From contig JAFYYG010000066.1 in NCBI GenBank assembly GCA_017557625.1, positions 62,001 through 126,000 of the forward strand: a stretch of 64,000 nt of DNA. Reading direction: 5' to 3'. How positions within the stretch are numbered: position 1 is the stretch's first letter; each line of letters begins with the position of its first letter. Under the pieces are notes generated by a model. The model saw only the letters and a program-made list of their open reading frames with translations. It was not told the DNA's origin and ran no database searches. A program made the translations under genes and the position numbers. This DNA is from Muribaculaceae bacterium. Its GTDB lineage: Bacteria; Bacteroidota; Bacteroidia; Bacteroidales; Muribaculaceae. Below, piece by piece: positions 8,316 through 18,025 of this stretch.

Positions 8316-9596
8316 ATGATTGATAAGCGCACATTAGAATTTATATTAACTGGCCAACGCAAAGAAATAGAGAGCAGGTCAGACGAAAAGCTGTGTTCAA
8401 GAATGGAGGAATCGCTTGTTGATTTGAATAGTACTCAAGCACAAGTTGTAATAGGATTGCGGCGTTGTGGCAAATCAACATTATGCTATCAGGCATTACA
8501 TAATAAAGACGTAAAGTTCGCTTATGTTGATTTTGACGATGAACGTTTAGCAAAACTTCAATCCGACCAATTGAATGATGTTTTAGAAGTGCTTTACAAA
8601 ATATATGGTGACTTTAACTATCTCTTCCTTGACGAGATTCAGAACATTGATGGTTGGCATCTTTTTGTCAACCGTTTGCTGAGGAATAAGATGCATGTTG
8701 TTGTTTCGGGGTCAAACGCCAAATTGCTGAGTGGCGAGCTTGCTACACACCTAACTGGAAGAAACAAAGAAATAGATTTGTTTCCCTTCTCATTCAAAGA
8801 GTTCTGCGAGATGAGGAGTGTGGATACTACAACAAGAACCACAAAGGCCGAAGCGTTTAGGCGTACAGCTTTTGACGATTATATGCGTCAGGGAGGATTT
8901 CCTGAATTGCTTTCAATTGGAGACGATAAAAAGTATGTGAAGAATTTGGTTGCAAATATCTTGAAACGTGACATAGAACAGCGTTACAAGATAAGTTATA
9001 AAGCGGAATTTGAGAATTTGGCAAACCACCTATTGAATAATTCTCCAACGGTTGTTGTAAGCAGCAACCTTGCTAAAACATTCCATTTCAAGTCAGATCA
9101 TACCGTCAAAAATTATGTGGACTACTTGAAACAAGCATTCTTGCTTATCGGAGTGCGCAAATACTCTCAAAAGAGCAAGATAAGACTCTCACAAGAAAAG
9201 ATATATGCTGCCGATGTTGCAATGATGAACAATCGGGATAATGCCTTTGCTGGAGAAAATCTTGGTCATCGCCTTGAAACGATAGTACTGAATCACCTCT
9301 ACAGAAAGAGTCGGCTTGATGATCTTGATGTTTATTACTTGAATGAGAACAGTGGTGAGTGCGACTTTGTTGTTTGCCATGGAAACACCGTTGTTCAGGC
9401 CATTCAGGTTTCTTACGATATTTCGTCACTCAAGACCAAAAACCGCGAACTCAACGGCTTGATTTTGGCCGCAAAGCATACAGGCTGCAACGACTTGTTG
9501 TTGCTCACTGATCACGAGAGTGCTATTGTAAATCACTCTAACCATTCAATAAAAATTCAACCAGTTTATGAATGGTGCTTAGAACTGGGATTGTAA
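8316..9596 (+). CDS. AAA ATPase with DUF4143 C-terminal domain
   Basis: This 426-residue cytosolic protein belongs to the AAA_14 plus DUF4143 family. Walker A is GLRRCGKST (about residues 48-56), Walker B is YLFLDEIQN (about 106-114), and sensor/arginine regions follow (VVSGSNAKLL, HLTGRNKEIDLFPFSF). The C-terminal domain has the DUF4143 pattern of a degenerate PD-(D/E)XK-like fold (LETIVLNHLYRK, GECDFVV, AIQVSYD); the usual lysine of the last motif is absent. These ATPases are very common in Bacteroidota and archaea and their role is unsettled, with links to DNA elements and toxin-like modules proposed. The gene stands alone behind a 33-bp repeat array that might be its own binding region (inference). 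Confidence 0.88.
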   Translation: MIDKRTLEFILTGQRKEIESRSDEKLCSRMEESLVDLNSTQAQVVIGLRRCGKSTLCYQALHNKDVKFAYVDFDDERLAKLQSDQLNDVLEVLYKIYGDFNYLFLDEIQNIDGWHLFVNRLLRNKMHVVVSGSNAKLLSGELATHLTGRNKEIDLFPFSFKEFCEMRSVDTTTRTTKAEAFRRTAFDDYMRQGGFPELLSIGDDKKYVKNLVANILKRDIEQRYKISYKAEFENLANHLLNNSPTVVVSSNLAKTFHFKSDHTVKNYVDYLKQAFLLIGVRKYSQKSKIRLSQEKIYAADVAMMNNRDNAFAGENLGHRLETIVLNHLYRKSRLDDLDVYYLNENSGECDFVVCHGNTVVQAIQVSYDISSLKTKNRELNGLILAAKHTGCNDLLLLTDHESAIVNHSNHSIKIQPVYEWCLELGL

Positions 9597-9645
9597 TAAC
9601 GATAAATCAGAAGAAAACTATTAACACACAATAAATCATACTATT

Positions 9646-9948
9646 ATGAAAACAATAATTAATGACATTGATGGCAAGCTGGTTGCCGCCTTTATTGGCG
9701 AACTCGACACTGCTGCCGCTATCGAAGTGGAAAAAGAGATGAAACCTCTCTACGACAACGAGGACAAAGACATCGTGATTGACTGCGAGAAACTTGAGTA
9801 TATAGCGTCGAGCGGACTGCGCATTTTGCTTGGCATCCTCAAGAAAGCCAAGTCGCATGGCCACACCGTTACCCTCAAGGGACTCAACGACGACATCAAG
9901 AACGTGTTTAAAATGACAGGTTTCATAAACCTCTTTAATTTTGAGTAA
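9646..9948 (+). CDS. STAS-domain anti-sigma factor antagonist
   Basis: This 100-residue protein is a single STAS domain of the SpoIIAA/RsbV type. It shows KLVAAFIGELD, DIVIDCEKLEYIASSGLRILLG and GHTVTLKGLNDDIKNVFKMTGF. The serine of the ASSGLR motif (Ser55/Ser56) is the expected phosphorylation site. It is a plausible substrate for the SpoIIE phosphatase/HATPase fusion encoded 4 kb upstream. It lies 139 bp before the NRPS gene on the same strand, so it may be cotranscribed with it and link the synthetase to a stress or surface signal (inference). Confidence 0.88.
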   Translation: MKTIINDIDGKLVAAFIGELDTAAAIEVEKEMKPLYDNEDKDIVIDCEKLEYIASSGLRILLGILKKAKSHGHTVTLKGLNDDIKNVFKMTGFINLFNFE

Positions 9949-9954
9949 ATAATT

Positions 9955-10068
9955 GCTGACAAGCTCAACCTGCAAATAAGCTGACAAGGCAATGGTAATG
10001 GATGACACTGTGATACATGCGGCAACAATTTCTACTGCCTTGTTAGCTTGTCCCTTATTAGCTTGTTT
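9955..10068. repeat. Inverted and direct repeats between STAS and NRPS genes
   Basis: AGCTGACAAGGCA (9979-9991) is the reverse complement of TGCCTTGTTAGCT (10037-10049) with one mismatch. TTAGCTTGT then recurs at 10060. The pair could fold into a long leader hairpin ahead of the NRPS start. No T-run follows, so it is not an ordinary terminator. Confidence 0.45.
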
Positions 10069-10087
10069 GCTTAAAACATAAACAATC

Positions 10088-13000
10088 ATGAAAATTTCAG
10101 CACCCCTGAGCAAGTCTCAGTATGGGTTGTATGTGGAGTGCGCCAGTCATCCTGGCGAGCCATGTTACAACCTGCCCTATATCTATGTGCTTGACGGCAG
10201 CCTCGACGGAGAGCGTCTGTGTCAAGCGGTGATTACTGCCTTCAAGTCTCACCCCACCATGTTCACACGCATTGAGTTGAATGATGACGGTGAACCCATG
10301 CAGACCATTGACCTCGATAACGAGGATTTCACTCTCAACATCAAGAAAATCCAAGACATCGAGCAAGAGAAGCCTCATTTGGCTCAGCCGTTCAACATCT
10401 ATGGCGACCGCTTATTCCATGCGAGTGTGATGCACGACGGCAAAAACTACTTCCTCTTTATTGAATATCACCACATCATCGTTGATGGCACTTCGATACA
10501 AATCTTGCTACGCGACATCGAGAAGGCCTATTTTGGCGAGGAAATTGTTGCTGAACAGCAGACTATAATGCAGGCTGCAACCGAAGAGGCAGAAATGCGT
10601 AAGACCGAGGCCTTCGAGCAAGCTAAGCAGTGGTATGCTCAGCATTTCGACTGCAGCGACACCTTCACTCAACTCAATCCCGACCTTGCCATCTCCACCC
10701 ATAGCGAGGACAGCACTCAACGCTCTCTCGTTATCGAGTTACGGCAAGTTGATGACTATTGCAAGAACAACGGGGTGTATCGCAGCAACTTTTTCACCAG
10801 CGCGTTTGCCTTCCTGCTCGCTAAGTACAACTCCGAAAATGAGGCATTGTTCAACACCGTGTTTAACGGCCGCGGCGACAAACGCCTGAGTAACACGATA
10901 GGAATGTTTGTTCAGACGTTCCCGGTCTATGCCAAGTTTGATGATGCTACTACGGTTTTGGATTTCCTTCTACGAGGTCAGGAACTGATGAGTTGTTGCC
11001 GTGAGCACAGCATCTACTCCTATAGCGACCTCCAGCAAGACCAGCACCTGGAGATCAATGTCGCCTTTGCTTGGCATGCTGGCACCCTCGATTACGGCAC
11101 AATGATGGGCAAGCCCATGAGCACAATCCAGATGTGCAACAACACCACTGGCGTATCGCTTTATGTTTATGCTTACATCCTCGATGGGAAATTTCAGATT
11201 AATGCCGAATATGCCAGCAATGAGTATTCCAAAGCACTTGTTGACCAGTTCCTTGAGAGCTATGAGGCAGTACTTACTGGTTTCCTCAACAAGGAGAAAC
11301 TCTGTGACATTGAGCTCACTACTCCCGACCAGGTGAAGATGCTTGACGAGTTCAACCTCACCGAGAGCCCGTTTGACGACACTCAGACAGTGGTATCGCT
11401 CTTCCACAAGCAAGCTACCGACTACCCCGACAACATTGCTGTGGTTTATGGCGACAAAACATACACCTATGCTCAGGTTGACGAAATGAGCAACCGAATA
11501 GCTGCCCGCATTGCCAGCAACGGTTTAGGTGCCGAAGATGTGGTGTCAATACTGATTCCGCGCTGCGAGTGGATGGCTATCGCTTCGCTTGGTGTGCTCA
11601 AGGCGGGATGTGGCTACCAGCCTCTCGACCCGTCTTATCCCAAGGAGCGTCTTGAATTTATGATGACTGATGCCAAGGCGCGGCTTCTGATTGCCGATGA
11701 AGAGTTGCTCAACCTCGTTGACAGCTACAAGGGCGAGGTGATTCTCTCCCGCGACCTGCCCAACTTGCCAGTGGTACAGTCGTTGCCCAAAGGTCCAGAG
11801 CCGCACAGCCTGTTCACGTTGGTCTATACTTCAGGGTCAACGGGTGTTCCTAAAGGCTGTCAAATCGAGCACTGCAATGTGGTGGCGTTCTGCCACATGC
11901 ATCAGAGTACGCATGACATTACCGTCTCAAGTAAGGTGGCAGCTTACGCCAGCTTTGGCTTCGACGCCTCCTTGATGGAAATCTACAGCACCCTTACCAT
12001 CGGCGCTCAGCTGCACATCATTCCCGAGGAGATTCGCCTTGACCTGATGGCACTAAGCGACTTCTTTGAAGAAAAAGGTATCACCCATGTGTTCATGACC
12101 ACTCAGGTGGCGTACCAGTTTGCCACAAACTTTGAGAACCAGTCGCTGAAGCATCTGCTCACAGGCGGAGAGAAGCTTTCAACTCTTGTTCCTCCAAGCA
12201 GCTATATCCTTTCTAATGGTTATGGTCCCTCCGAGACCATCTGTTATGTCACCAACTTCGACGTGACCAAACAAATCAAGAACATTCCCATTGGTAAAGC
12301 GCAACGCAACTGCAAGTGCTATATTACCGACAAGTATGGCCACCGTCTGCCTGTGGGTGCCGCAGGAGAACTCTGGGTGGCAGGTCCACAGGTGACACGC
12401 GGTTACCTCAACCGTCCCGAGAAGACCGCCGAGGCGTTCATCATCAACCCGTTCAACAGCGACACTAAATACAACCGTGTGTATCGCACTGGCGACATCG
12501 TGCGCTATCTGCCCAGCGGAGACATCGAGTTTGTGGGCCGCCGCGACGGTCAGGTGAAGATTCGGGGTTTCCGCATCGAGCTTAAAGAGGTGGAAACAGT
12601 GATTCGTGAGTTCCCCGGCATCAAGGACGCCACTGTACAAGCTTTTGACGAGGAAGGCGGAGGCAAGTTCATCGCGGCTTACATCGTGAGCGACGAGACC
12701 ATCGATATTGATGCTCTCAACAACTTCATCCTCGATGAGAAGCCGCCCTACATGGTTCCCGCTGTGACGATGCAGATTGACTCCATCCCTCTCAACCAGA
12801 ACCAGAAGGTTAACAAGCGCGCGCTGCCAAAACCTGAGAAGAAAGCCGCGGCCATAGAGGAGAGCAACGTGCCTATGAACGTGCTTGAGCAGGAGCTGCA
12901 CGATATGATAGCACAGATTGTGGGAAATACCGAGTTTGGCGTTACCACTCCATTAGGATATGCAGGATTGACCTCTATCTCGTCGATACGCCTTGCTGTG

Positions 13001-16000
13001 CAGGTCAACAAGCGATTTGGCATTGTCCTTGACTCCAAGTCGCTCGTCAAGACTGGCACGCTGCAAACTATTGAGAATGAGATATTGACCCATTTGATGA
13101 CTGCCGAGAAACAAGAAGAGAAAACCTCCAGTGATGAGGCAAGGCTCTCAGTGCCGCTGTCCTATGCTCAGACTGGCGTATATTTCGAGTGTCTGAAGAA
13201 TCCCACATCAACAATCTACAACATCCCTTCGATGCTCACATATCCCGATAGCATCGATGCTCAGCTGCTTGCCGATGTGGTGAAGAAAGCGGTTGAGAGT
13301 CACCCCGAACTTGGCGTGCATTTCACCACCGAGGGCGACAAGATAATGCAGACTCTTGTTGGCGCAGTGTCGGTGAACGTGCCCGTCACTGCTATGAGTG
13401 ATGAGGAATTGGCTACTTATAAGAATGAGTTTGTTCGTCCTTTCAACTTACAGAAAGCTCCGCTATATCGCTTTGAGGTAGTCACCACCCCAAGTGGTGT
13501 ACATCTTCTTTTTGACGTGCATCATCTGATTTTTGACGGTGGGTCTGCCGACTTGCTGATTCACCAAATCAATGCCGCACTTGAGGGCAAAGAAGTGGAG
13601 AAAGAGACCTACTCATACCTTGACTTTGTTGCCGACCAGCAAAAGGCCGAAGACAGCGACACCTTCAAGGCTTCGCAGCAGTTCTTCGCCGAGCGGTTAG
13701 CGACCTGTGAGGGTGCCAGCGAGATTTCCGGCGATTTGCCCAAGAGCGATGTTCAGGGCTTTATAGGCGAGGCGGTGTGTGCGGTTGACCACGACAAAGC
13801 TGCCGCTTTCTGCCGCAGTCAAGAGGTCACTCCTGCCCATCTTTTCCTTGCCGCTACTTCCTACGTGGTGTCACGCTATACCAATAACCGTGAGGTGTAT
13901 CTCTGCACCGTGAGCAACGGTCGTTCCAACCTCAAGATTGCCGACACGGTGGGTATGTTTGTCAACACCTTGCCGCTGGGTATCAGCATCGATGACGTGA
14001 GTGTGGGCGACTTCCTTCGCGCCACAAGCGACACCTTCGATAACACTTTGCGCCACGAGGATTATCCCTTCGCGCGCATCGCCGCTGACTATGGCTTCCG
14101 TCCGGCTATCGCCTATGCTTATCAGGTTGGTGTGCTATCACAGTATAAGGTAAATGACAAGGATATTGAACAAGAGGTGCTTGAGTTGAACGTGCCTAAG
14201 TTCAAGATCAACATACAGATTGAGAATCGAGGCATCGTGGTGCAATATGACAACGCCATCTACTCCGAGCAGCTTGCGACGGCTCTCTCGCAAAGTATCG
14301 GGGCTGTGGTGGAGCGCATGATGCTGCAACCTGCCGAGAAGGTGCGACACATTTCGATTGTGAGCGACGAGCAGGAAGCCGAACTCGCCAAACTGCGTGA
14401 AGTGGCCACTGGCGACGCGCCATGCCGATTCTTCCATGAGTGTATCGGTCATTTTGCCGAGACTCAACCCGACCGCGACGCTCTGATTGCCATCGACGGA
14501 AAGTTCTCCTACAAGGAGATGGATGAGGTGACAACCCGCATCGCCGCTGCACTGCAGGCTCGCGGGGTAGGGGAGTGTGACCGTGTGGCGTTGCTGTTGC
14601 CGCGCACCAGCCGTCTGATTTTGTCGCTCTTCGGTGTGCTCAAAACAGGTGCCGCCTACATCCCTTGTGACCCCGAGTATCCTGCCGACCGCATCAAGCT
14701 TATCCTTGAGGACAGTGAGGCACGATATATCATCACCACCGAAGACAAGATTGACACCGTGCCTGCCGAAAAGGCTATTAATGTGGAAGACCTTATCAAT
14801 AGCGATGCAGAGTATCGTCAGCCCGAAATCACTCCCGATGATCTCGCCTATCTTATCTACACGAGTGGTTCGACAGGTCGTCCCAAGGGCGTGATGCTGC
14901 GCCATGAGGGAATCTGCAACTATCTCTACGGCCATCCTGCAAACGTGTTTGCTAATGCCGTCCTCACCGATGCCGACCGTGTGCTGAGCGTGACGACTAT
15001 CTCGTTTGACGCCGCTCTGCAAGACATCGGTATGGCATATTATAACGGCAAGACGCTCATTGTCGCCACCGAGGAGCAGGCCAATAACCCGCTCGACCTG
15101 GCACAGCTCATCACTGAGCAGCGCATCAATATGGTGAGCGGCACGCCATCTCGCTGGCAGACTTGGCTCACGAGCGATGACTTCGCTAAGGCTATTGCCA
15201 ATATCAAGATAGTGCGCGCTGGTGGCGAGAAATTCAGCGACCAGCTGCTGCATCAGGTGCGCACAGTGACCAAGGCTCGCATTTTCAACTGCTACGGTCC
15301 TACCGAAATCACTGTGGCATCGAACAATAAGGAGCTTACACACGCTTATCTCGTTACTGTGGGCAAGCCGCAGCTCAACGTCAAGGAGTTTATCGTCGAT
15401 GCCGACGGCAATGAGTTGCCAGTGGGCGTAGTTGGCGAACTCTATATTGGCGGTTGTGGCGTGGCAAGAGGCTACAACAACCTCGACGAGATGACTCATG
15501 AGCGCTTTATCGACTATCACGGCACACGGATTTATAAATCGGGCGACTACGCTAAGTGGCTGCCCGACGGCGACGTGGTGATTCTGGGCCGCACCGACCA
15601 CCAGATCAAGTTGCGCGGCCTGCGCATCGAGTTGGGCGAGATTGAGAACGTGATGCTCCGTGTTGAGGGCATCGACAAGGTGGTGATTATGATTCGCAAG
15701 ATTGGTGGCAAGGAACACCTATGCGCCTACTACACAGCCGACCATGAGATTGCTGCCGACGAACTCAAGGCCGAGATATCGAAGAGCCTAACGCAATATA
15801 TGGTGCCAACCGCCTATCGCCAACTCGACAAGATGCCGATGACCCCCAACGGCAAGACCGACGTGAAGGCGTTGCCCGAACCAGAATTGGCAATCACGGC
15901 TGCCTACGAGGAACCAGCGACCGACACAGAGCGTGCTTTCTGCGAAATTTTCGCCGACATCCTGCAAATGGACAAGGTGGGAGCCACCGACAACTTCTTT

Positions 16001-17332
16001 GAGCTTGGCGGCACCTCACTCGTGGTGACTCGGGTCATCATTGAGGCCGACAAGGCTGGAATGCATGTGGCTTACGGCGATGTCTTCGCCAACCCCACTC
16101 CGCGCCAGTTGGCACGTCTGGTCACTGGTGAGAAAGTGGAAGACGGACCCGACGAGGTGAAAGACTTCGACTACACGGCAATCAATGAGGCACTTAAGGC
16201 CAATACGCTTGATGCCTTCCGCAATGGAGAGCGGCAGCCACTGGGCAATGTGCTGCTTACGGGCGCTACGGGCTACTTGGGCATCCACATCCTGCGCGAG
16301 CTGATTGACAGCGACGCTAAGAACATCTACTGCCTCGTACGCGGAAAAGATGCCGAGAAGGCCGAGAGCCGACTACGCACCTTGCTCTATTACTACTTCG
16401 CCAATGCCTTTAAAGACCTCTTCGGTACCCGTCTGCACATTGTGGTGGGTGATGTGACGAGCGATTTTGACGACAGTCTCGACATAGACACCATCTTCAA
16501 CTGCGCCGCCATAGTGAAGCACTTCAGCGAGGGTACCGAGATTGAGGACGTGAACATAGGCGGAGCGCAACGGTGTGTGGACTTCTGCCTAAAGAAGGGC
16601 GCAAAACTTGTACACATCTCCACTGCGAGCACACGAGGTTTGTGGACTGGCGAGCCGCGCGACGACGTGTTCACCGAGCAGCGTCTTTACATGGGTCAGT
16701 ATCTAGGAAACAAGTACATCCACTCGAAGTTTATGGCAGAGCGCCTTATCCTCGATGCTGTTGCAAATCAAGGCCTCAGCGCCAAGATTATGCGTGTGGG
16801 TAACCTTGCGGCAAGAAGCACCGACGGTGAGTTCCAGGCCAATTTCCAGACCAATTCGTTTATGGGCCGCATCAAGGTCTATAACATGCTGGGAGCATGC
16901 CCGTTTGCCATGCGTAATGCGAGAGTTGAATTCTCGCCAATCAACGAGGTGGCCCATGCCATCGTGATGCTTGCCACAACGCCGCGCGAGTGTTGTGTGT
17001 TCCACCCCTATAACATCCACACCCAGTTCTTGGGCGATGTGCTTATGGGGCTTAGCACCGTAGGTGATGGCATACGTTTTGTGGAGCAGGAAGACTTCGA
17101 CAAGGCAATGGAAGCCGCCAAGAGCGACCCAGCAAAGGCAAAACAGATGGCAAGTTTGCTCGCCTATCAGGACATGGCGCATGGCCAGAAGACCACCGAC
17201 GTGACCCGCGACAACGACCTCACCACCCAAGTCCTTTACCGCCTTGGATTCGCCTGGTCGCCAACGTCATGGGACTATGTGGAACGCATGCTCACCGCCA
17301 TCGGCGGCCTCGGATTCTTTGATGTGGAGTAA
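10088..17332 (+). CDS. Two-module nonribosomal peptide synthetase, C-A-T-C-A-T-R
   Basis: This 2,414-residue enzyme reads: condensation domain 1 (HHIIVDG at 128), adenylation 1 (YTSGSTGVPKG near 579), carrier 1 (Ser963 in an atypical GLTS site), condensation 2 (HHLIFDG at 1145), adenylation 2 (YTSGSTGRPKG near 1591), carrier 2 (LGGTS, Ser1977) and a C-terminal NAD(P)H thioester reductase (TGATGYLG near 2055; Tyr2210, Lys2214). A condensation domain at the very start suggests N-acylation of the first residue, and the reductase suggests release as an aldehyde or alcohol. Hand-aligned pocket codes are DAMFLGGCYK, close to the leucine code, and DAQSVACVAK, unassigned. Gut C-A-T-C-A-T-R synthetases are known to make dipeptide aldehydes that inhibit proteases or cyclise to pyrazinones. 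No phosphopantetheinyl transferase is in the window. The nearest candidate exporter is the MATE gene at 19201. Confidence 0.93.
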   Translation: MKISAPLSKSQYGLYVECASHPGEPCYNLPYIYVLDGSLDGERLCQAVITAFKSHPTMFTRIELNDDGEPMQTIDLDNEDFTLNIKKIQDIEQEKPHLAQPFNIYGDRLFHASVMHDGKNYFLFIEYHHIIVDGTSIQILLRDIEKAYFGEEIVAEQQTIMQAATEEAEMRKTEAFEQAKQWYAQHFDCSDTFTQLNPDLAISTHSEDSTQRSLVIELRQVDDYCKNNGVYRSNFFTSAFAFLLAKYNSENEALFNTVFNGRGDKRLSNTIGMFVQTFPVYAKFDDATTVLDFLLRGQELMSCCREHSIYSYSDLQQDQHLEINVAFAWHAGTLDYGTMMGKPMSTIQMCNNTTGVSLYVYAYILDGKFQINAEYASNEYSKALVDQFLESYEAVLTGFLNKEKLCDIELTTPDQVKMLDEFNLTESPFDDTQTVVSLFHKQATDYPDNIAVVYGDKTYTYAQVDEMSNRIAARIASNGLGAEDVVSILIPRCEWMAIASLGVLKAGCGYQPLDPSYPKERLEFMMTDAKARLLIADEELLNLVDSYKGEVILSRDLPNLPVVQSLPKGPEPHSLFTLVYTSGSTGVPKGCQIEHCNVVAFCHMHQSTHDITVSSKVAAYASFGFDASLMEIYSTLTIGAQLHIIPEEIRLDLMALSDFFEEKGITHVFMTTQVAYQFATNFENQSLKHLLTGGEKLSTLVPPSSYILSNGYGPSETICYVTNFDVTKQIKNIPIGKAQRNCKCYITDKYGHRLPVGAAGELWVAGPQVTRGYLNRPEKTAEAFIINPFNSDTKYNRVYRTGDIVRYLPSGDIEFVGRRDGQVKIRGFRIELKEVETVIREFPGIKDATVQAFDEEGGGKFIAAYIVSDETIDIDALNNFILDEKPPYMVPAVTMQIDSIPLNQNQKVNKRALPKPEKKAAAIEESNVPMNVLEQELHDMIAQIVGNTEFGVTTPLGYAGLTSISSIRLAVQVNKRFGIVLDSKSLVKTGTLQTIENEILTHLMTAEKQEEKTSSDEARLSVPLSYAQTGVYFECLKNPTSTIYNIPSMLTYPDSIDAQLLADVVKKAVESHPELGVHFTTEGDKIMQTLVGAVSVNVPVTAMSDEELATYKNEFVRPFNLQKAPLYRFEVVTTPSGVHLLFDVHHLIFDGGSADLLIHQINAALEGKEVEKETYSYLDFVADQQKAEDSDTFKASQQFFAERLATCEGASEISGDLPKSDVQGFIGEAVCAVDHDKAAAFCRSQEVTPAHLFLAATSYVVSRYTNNREVYLCTVSNGRSNLKIADTVGMFVNTLPLGISIDDVSVGDFLRATSDTFDNTLRHEDYPFARIAADYGFRPAIAYAYQVGVLSQYKVNDKDIEQEVLELNVPKFKINIQIENRGIVVQYDNAIYSEQLATALSQSIGAVVERMMLQPAEKVRHISIVSDEQEAELAKLREVATGDAPCRFFHECIGHFAETQPDRDALIAIDGKFSYKEMDEVTTRIAAALQARGVGECDRVALLLPRTSRLILSLFGVLKTGAAYIPCDPEYPADRIKLILEDSEARYIITTEDKIDTVPAEKAINVEDLINSDAEYRQPEITPDDLAYLIYTSGSTGRPKGVMLRHEGICNYLYGHPANVFANAVLTDADRVLSVTTISFDAALQDIGMAYYNGKTLIVATEEQANNPLDLAQLITEQRINMVSGTPSRWQTWLTSDDFAKAIANIKIVRAGGEKFSDQLLHQVRTVTKARIFNCYGPTEITVASNNKELTHAYLVTVGKPQLNVKEFIVDADGNELPVGVVGELYIGGCGVARGYNNLDEMTHERFIDYHGTRIYKSGDYAKWLPDGDVVILGRTDHQIKLRGLRIELGEIENVMLRVEGIDKVVIMIRKIGGKEHLCAYYTADHEIAADELKAEISKSLTQYMVPTAYRQLDKMPMTPNGKTDVKALPEPELAITAAYEEPATDTERAFCEIFADILQMDKVGATDNFFELGGTSLVVTRVIIEADKAGMHVAYGDVFANPTPRQLARLVTGEKVEDGPDEVKDFDYTAINEALKANTLDAFRNGERQPLGNVLLTGATGYLGIHILRELIDSDAKNIYCLVRGKDAEKAESRLRTLLYYYFANAFKDLFGTRLHIVVGDVTSDFDDSLDIDTIFNCAAIVKHFSEGTEIEDVNIGGAQRCVDFCLKKGAKLVHISTASTRGLWTGEPRDDVFTEQRLYMGQYLGNKYIHSKFMAERLILDAVANQGLSAKIMRVGNLAARSTDGEFQANFQTNSFMGRIKVYNMLGACPFAMRNARVEFSPINEVAHAIVMLATTPRECCVFHPYNIHTQFLGDVLMGLSTVGDGIRFVEQEDFDKAMEAAKSDPAKAKQMASLLAYQDMAHGQKTTDVTRDNDLTTQVLYRLGFAWSPTSWDYVERMLTAIGGLGFFDVE

Positions 17333-17344
17333 TACAAAATGCAT

Positions 17345-17383
17345 CGAGTTGGTTAGTGTCGCTAACCAACTCGAGTTTTTTTT
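17345..17383 (+). terminator. Rho-independent terminator of the NRPS gene
   Basis: CGAGTTGGTTAG (17345-17356) and CTAACCAACTCG (17362-17373) form a perfect 12-bp stem with a 5-nt loop, followed by AGTTTTTTTT. A second, smaller hairpin of similar sequence (GGTTAGT, AAC, ACTAACC; 17415-17431) follows without a T-run. Confidence 0.93.
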
Positions 17384-17607
17384 AATGACAATAACTTGAT
17401 ATTTTAACTGAAGTGGTTAGTAACACTAACCGGTTGAAACTTCTTGCTGCAAATACTTACAAACAACTGATTATTCTTATAAAAAGTCCACTTTAAAAAA
17501 GTATAATCACACTAATTAAACTAATTAAAACGAATTATATTTTTGTTGATATTCAATTGGTTTTTAATCGTTTGATTTAGAAAACAACTGATGTTTCTGA
17601 AAAATCT

Positions 17608-17822
17608 GATATGTGTGGCAACGTGAGTGGTGTCAAGACTGGTATGATAGCTATTATTACCGAAATTCTCCATCTGTGAATCCTACTGGCCCTGAGACTG
17701 GTGGCTTGCATGTGCCACGTGGGGGCAGTTACGCTAGTAGAGCCAGAAGTTGCCGTGCTGCAGCCCGAGGTAACTGTTCCGACGACAATAGTTCAAGCAT
17801 TGGCTTGCGACTTGCTATGTAG
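17608..17822 (+). pseudogene. C-terminal fragment of a SUMF1/FGE-sulfatase domain gene
   Basis: The reading frame contains only the end of a formylglycine-generating-enzyme-like domain: EWCQDWYDSYYY, NPTGPETGG, VPRGGSYASRARSCR and IGLRLAM. Immediately upstream the expected DMCGNV is present but in another frame (17608-17625), so the join to EWC is broken by a small deletion, and everything before it is missing. The intact opposite-strand protein at 18026 carries the same landmarks (DMCGNVDEWCMDW, NPTGPETG, RGLRLAM). This looks like the remnant of a duplicated or rearranged paralogue. Low expression and no function are expected. Confidence 0.82.
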
Positions 17823-17935
17823 TTATTTTTTTTGAAACAATGATAATTATAAGATTTTGATTATTAATTACAAAGCAAATAGAATAGTCAGATATTTCTG
17901 TTGTTTTTCACATCCCAATTGCTGTTGAGCCAAAA

Positions 17936-17977
17936 GAAAATCCGCACCACACAATGAGCTATGGTGCGGACTTTTTT
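17936..17977. terminator. Bidirectional terminator
   Basis: TCCGCACCA (17941-17949) pairs with TGGTGCGGA (17962-17970). CTTTTTT follows on the plus strand and an A-rich run precedes it, which gives TTTTCTTTT on the minus strand. It lies between the SUMF1 fragment and the convergent SUMF1 gene. Confidence 0.85.
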
Positions 17978-18025
17978 CTTGGAACAGGACTTTCTAATCC
18001 CTAATTAGTGCCTTGGTGCTATTGA

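Noticed and set aside
14138..15718. 526-codon open frame on the minus strand
   Set aside because: It lies entirely within the NRPS gene in antisense and its composition (His/Val-rich) is that of a codon shadow. The same applies to the long antisense frames at 12179-12901 and 50307-51272.
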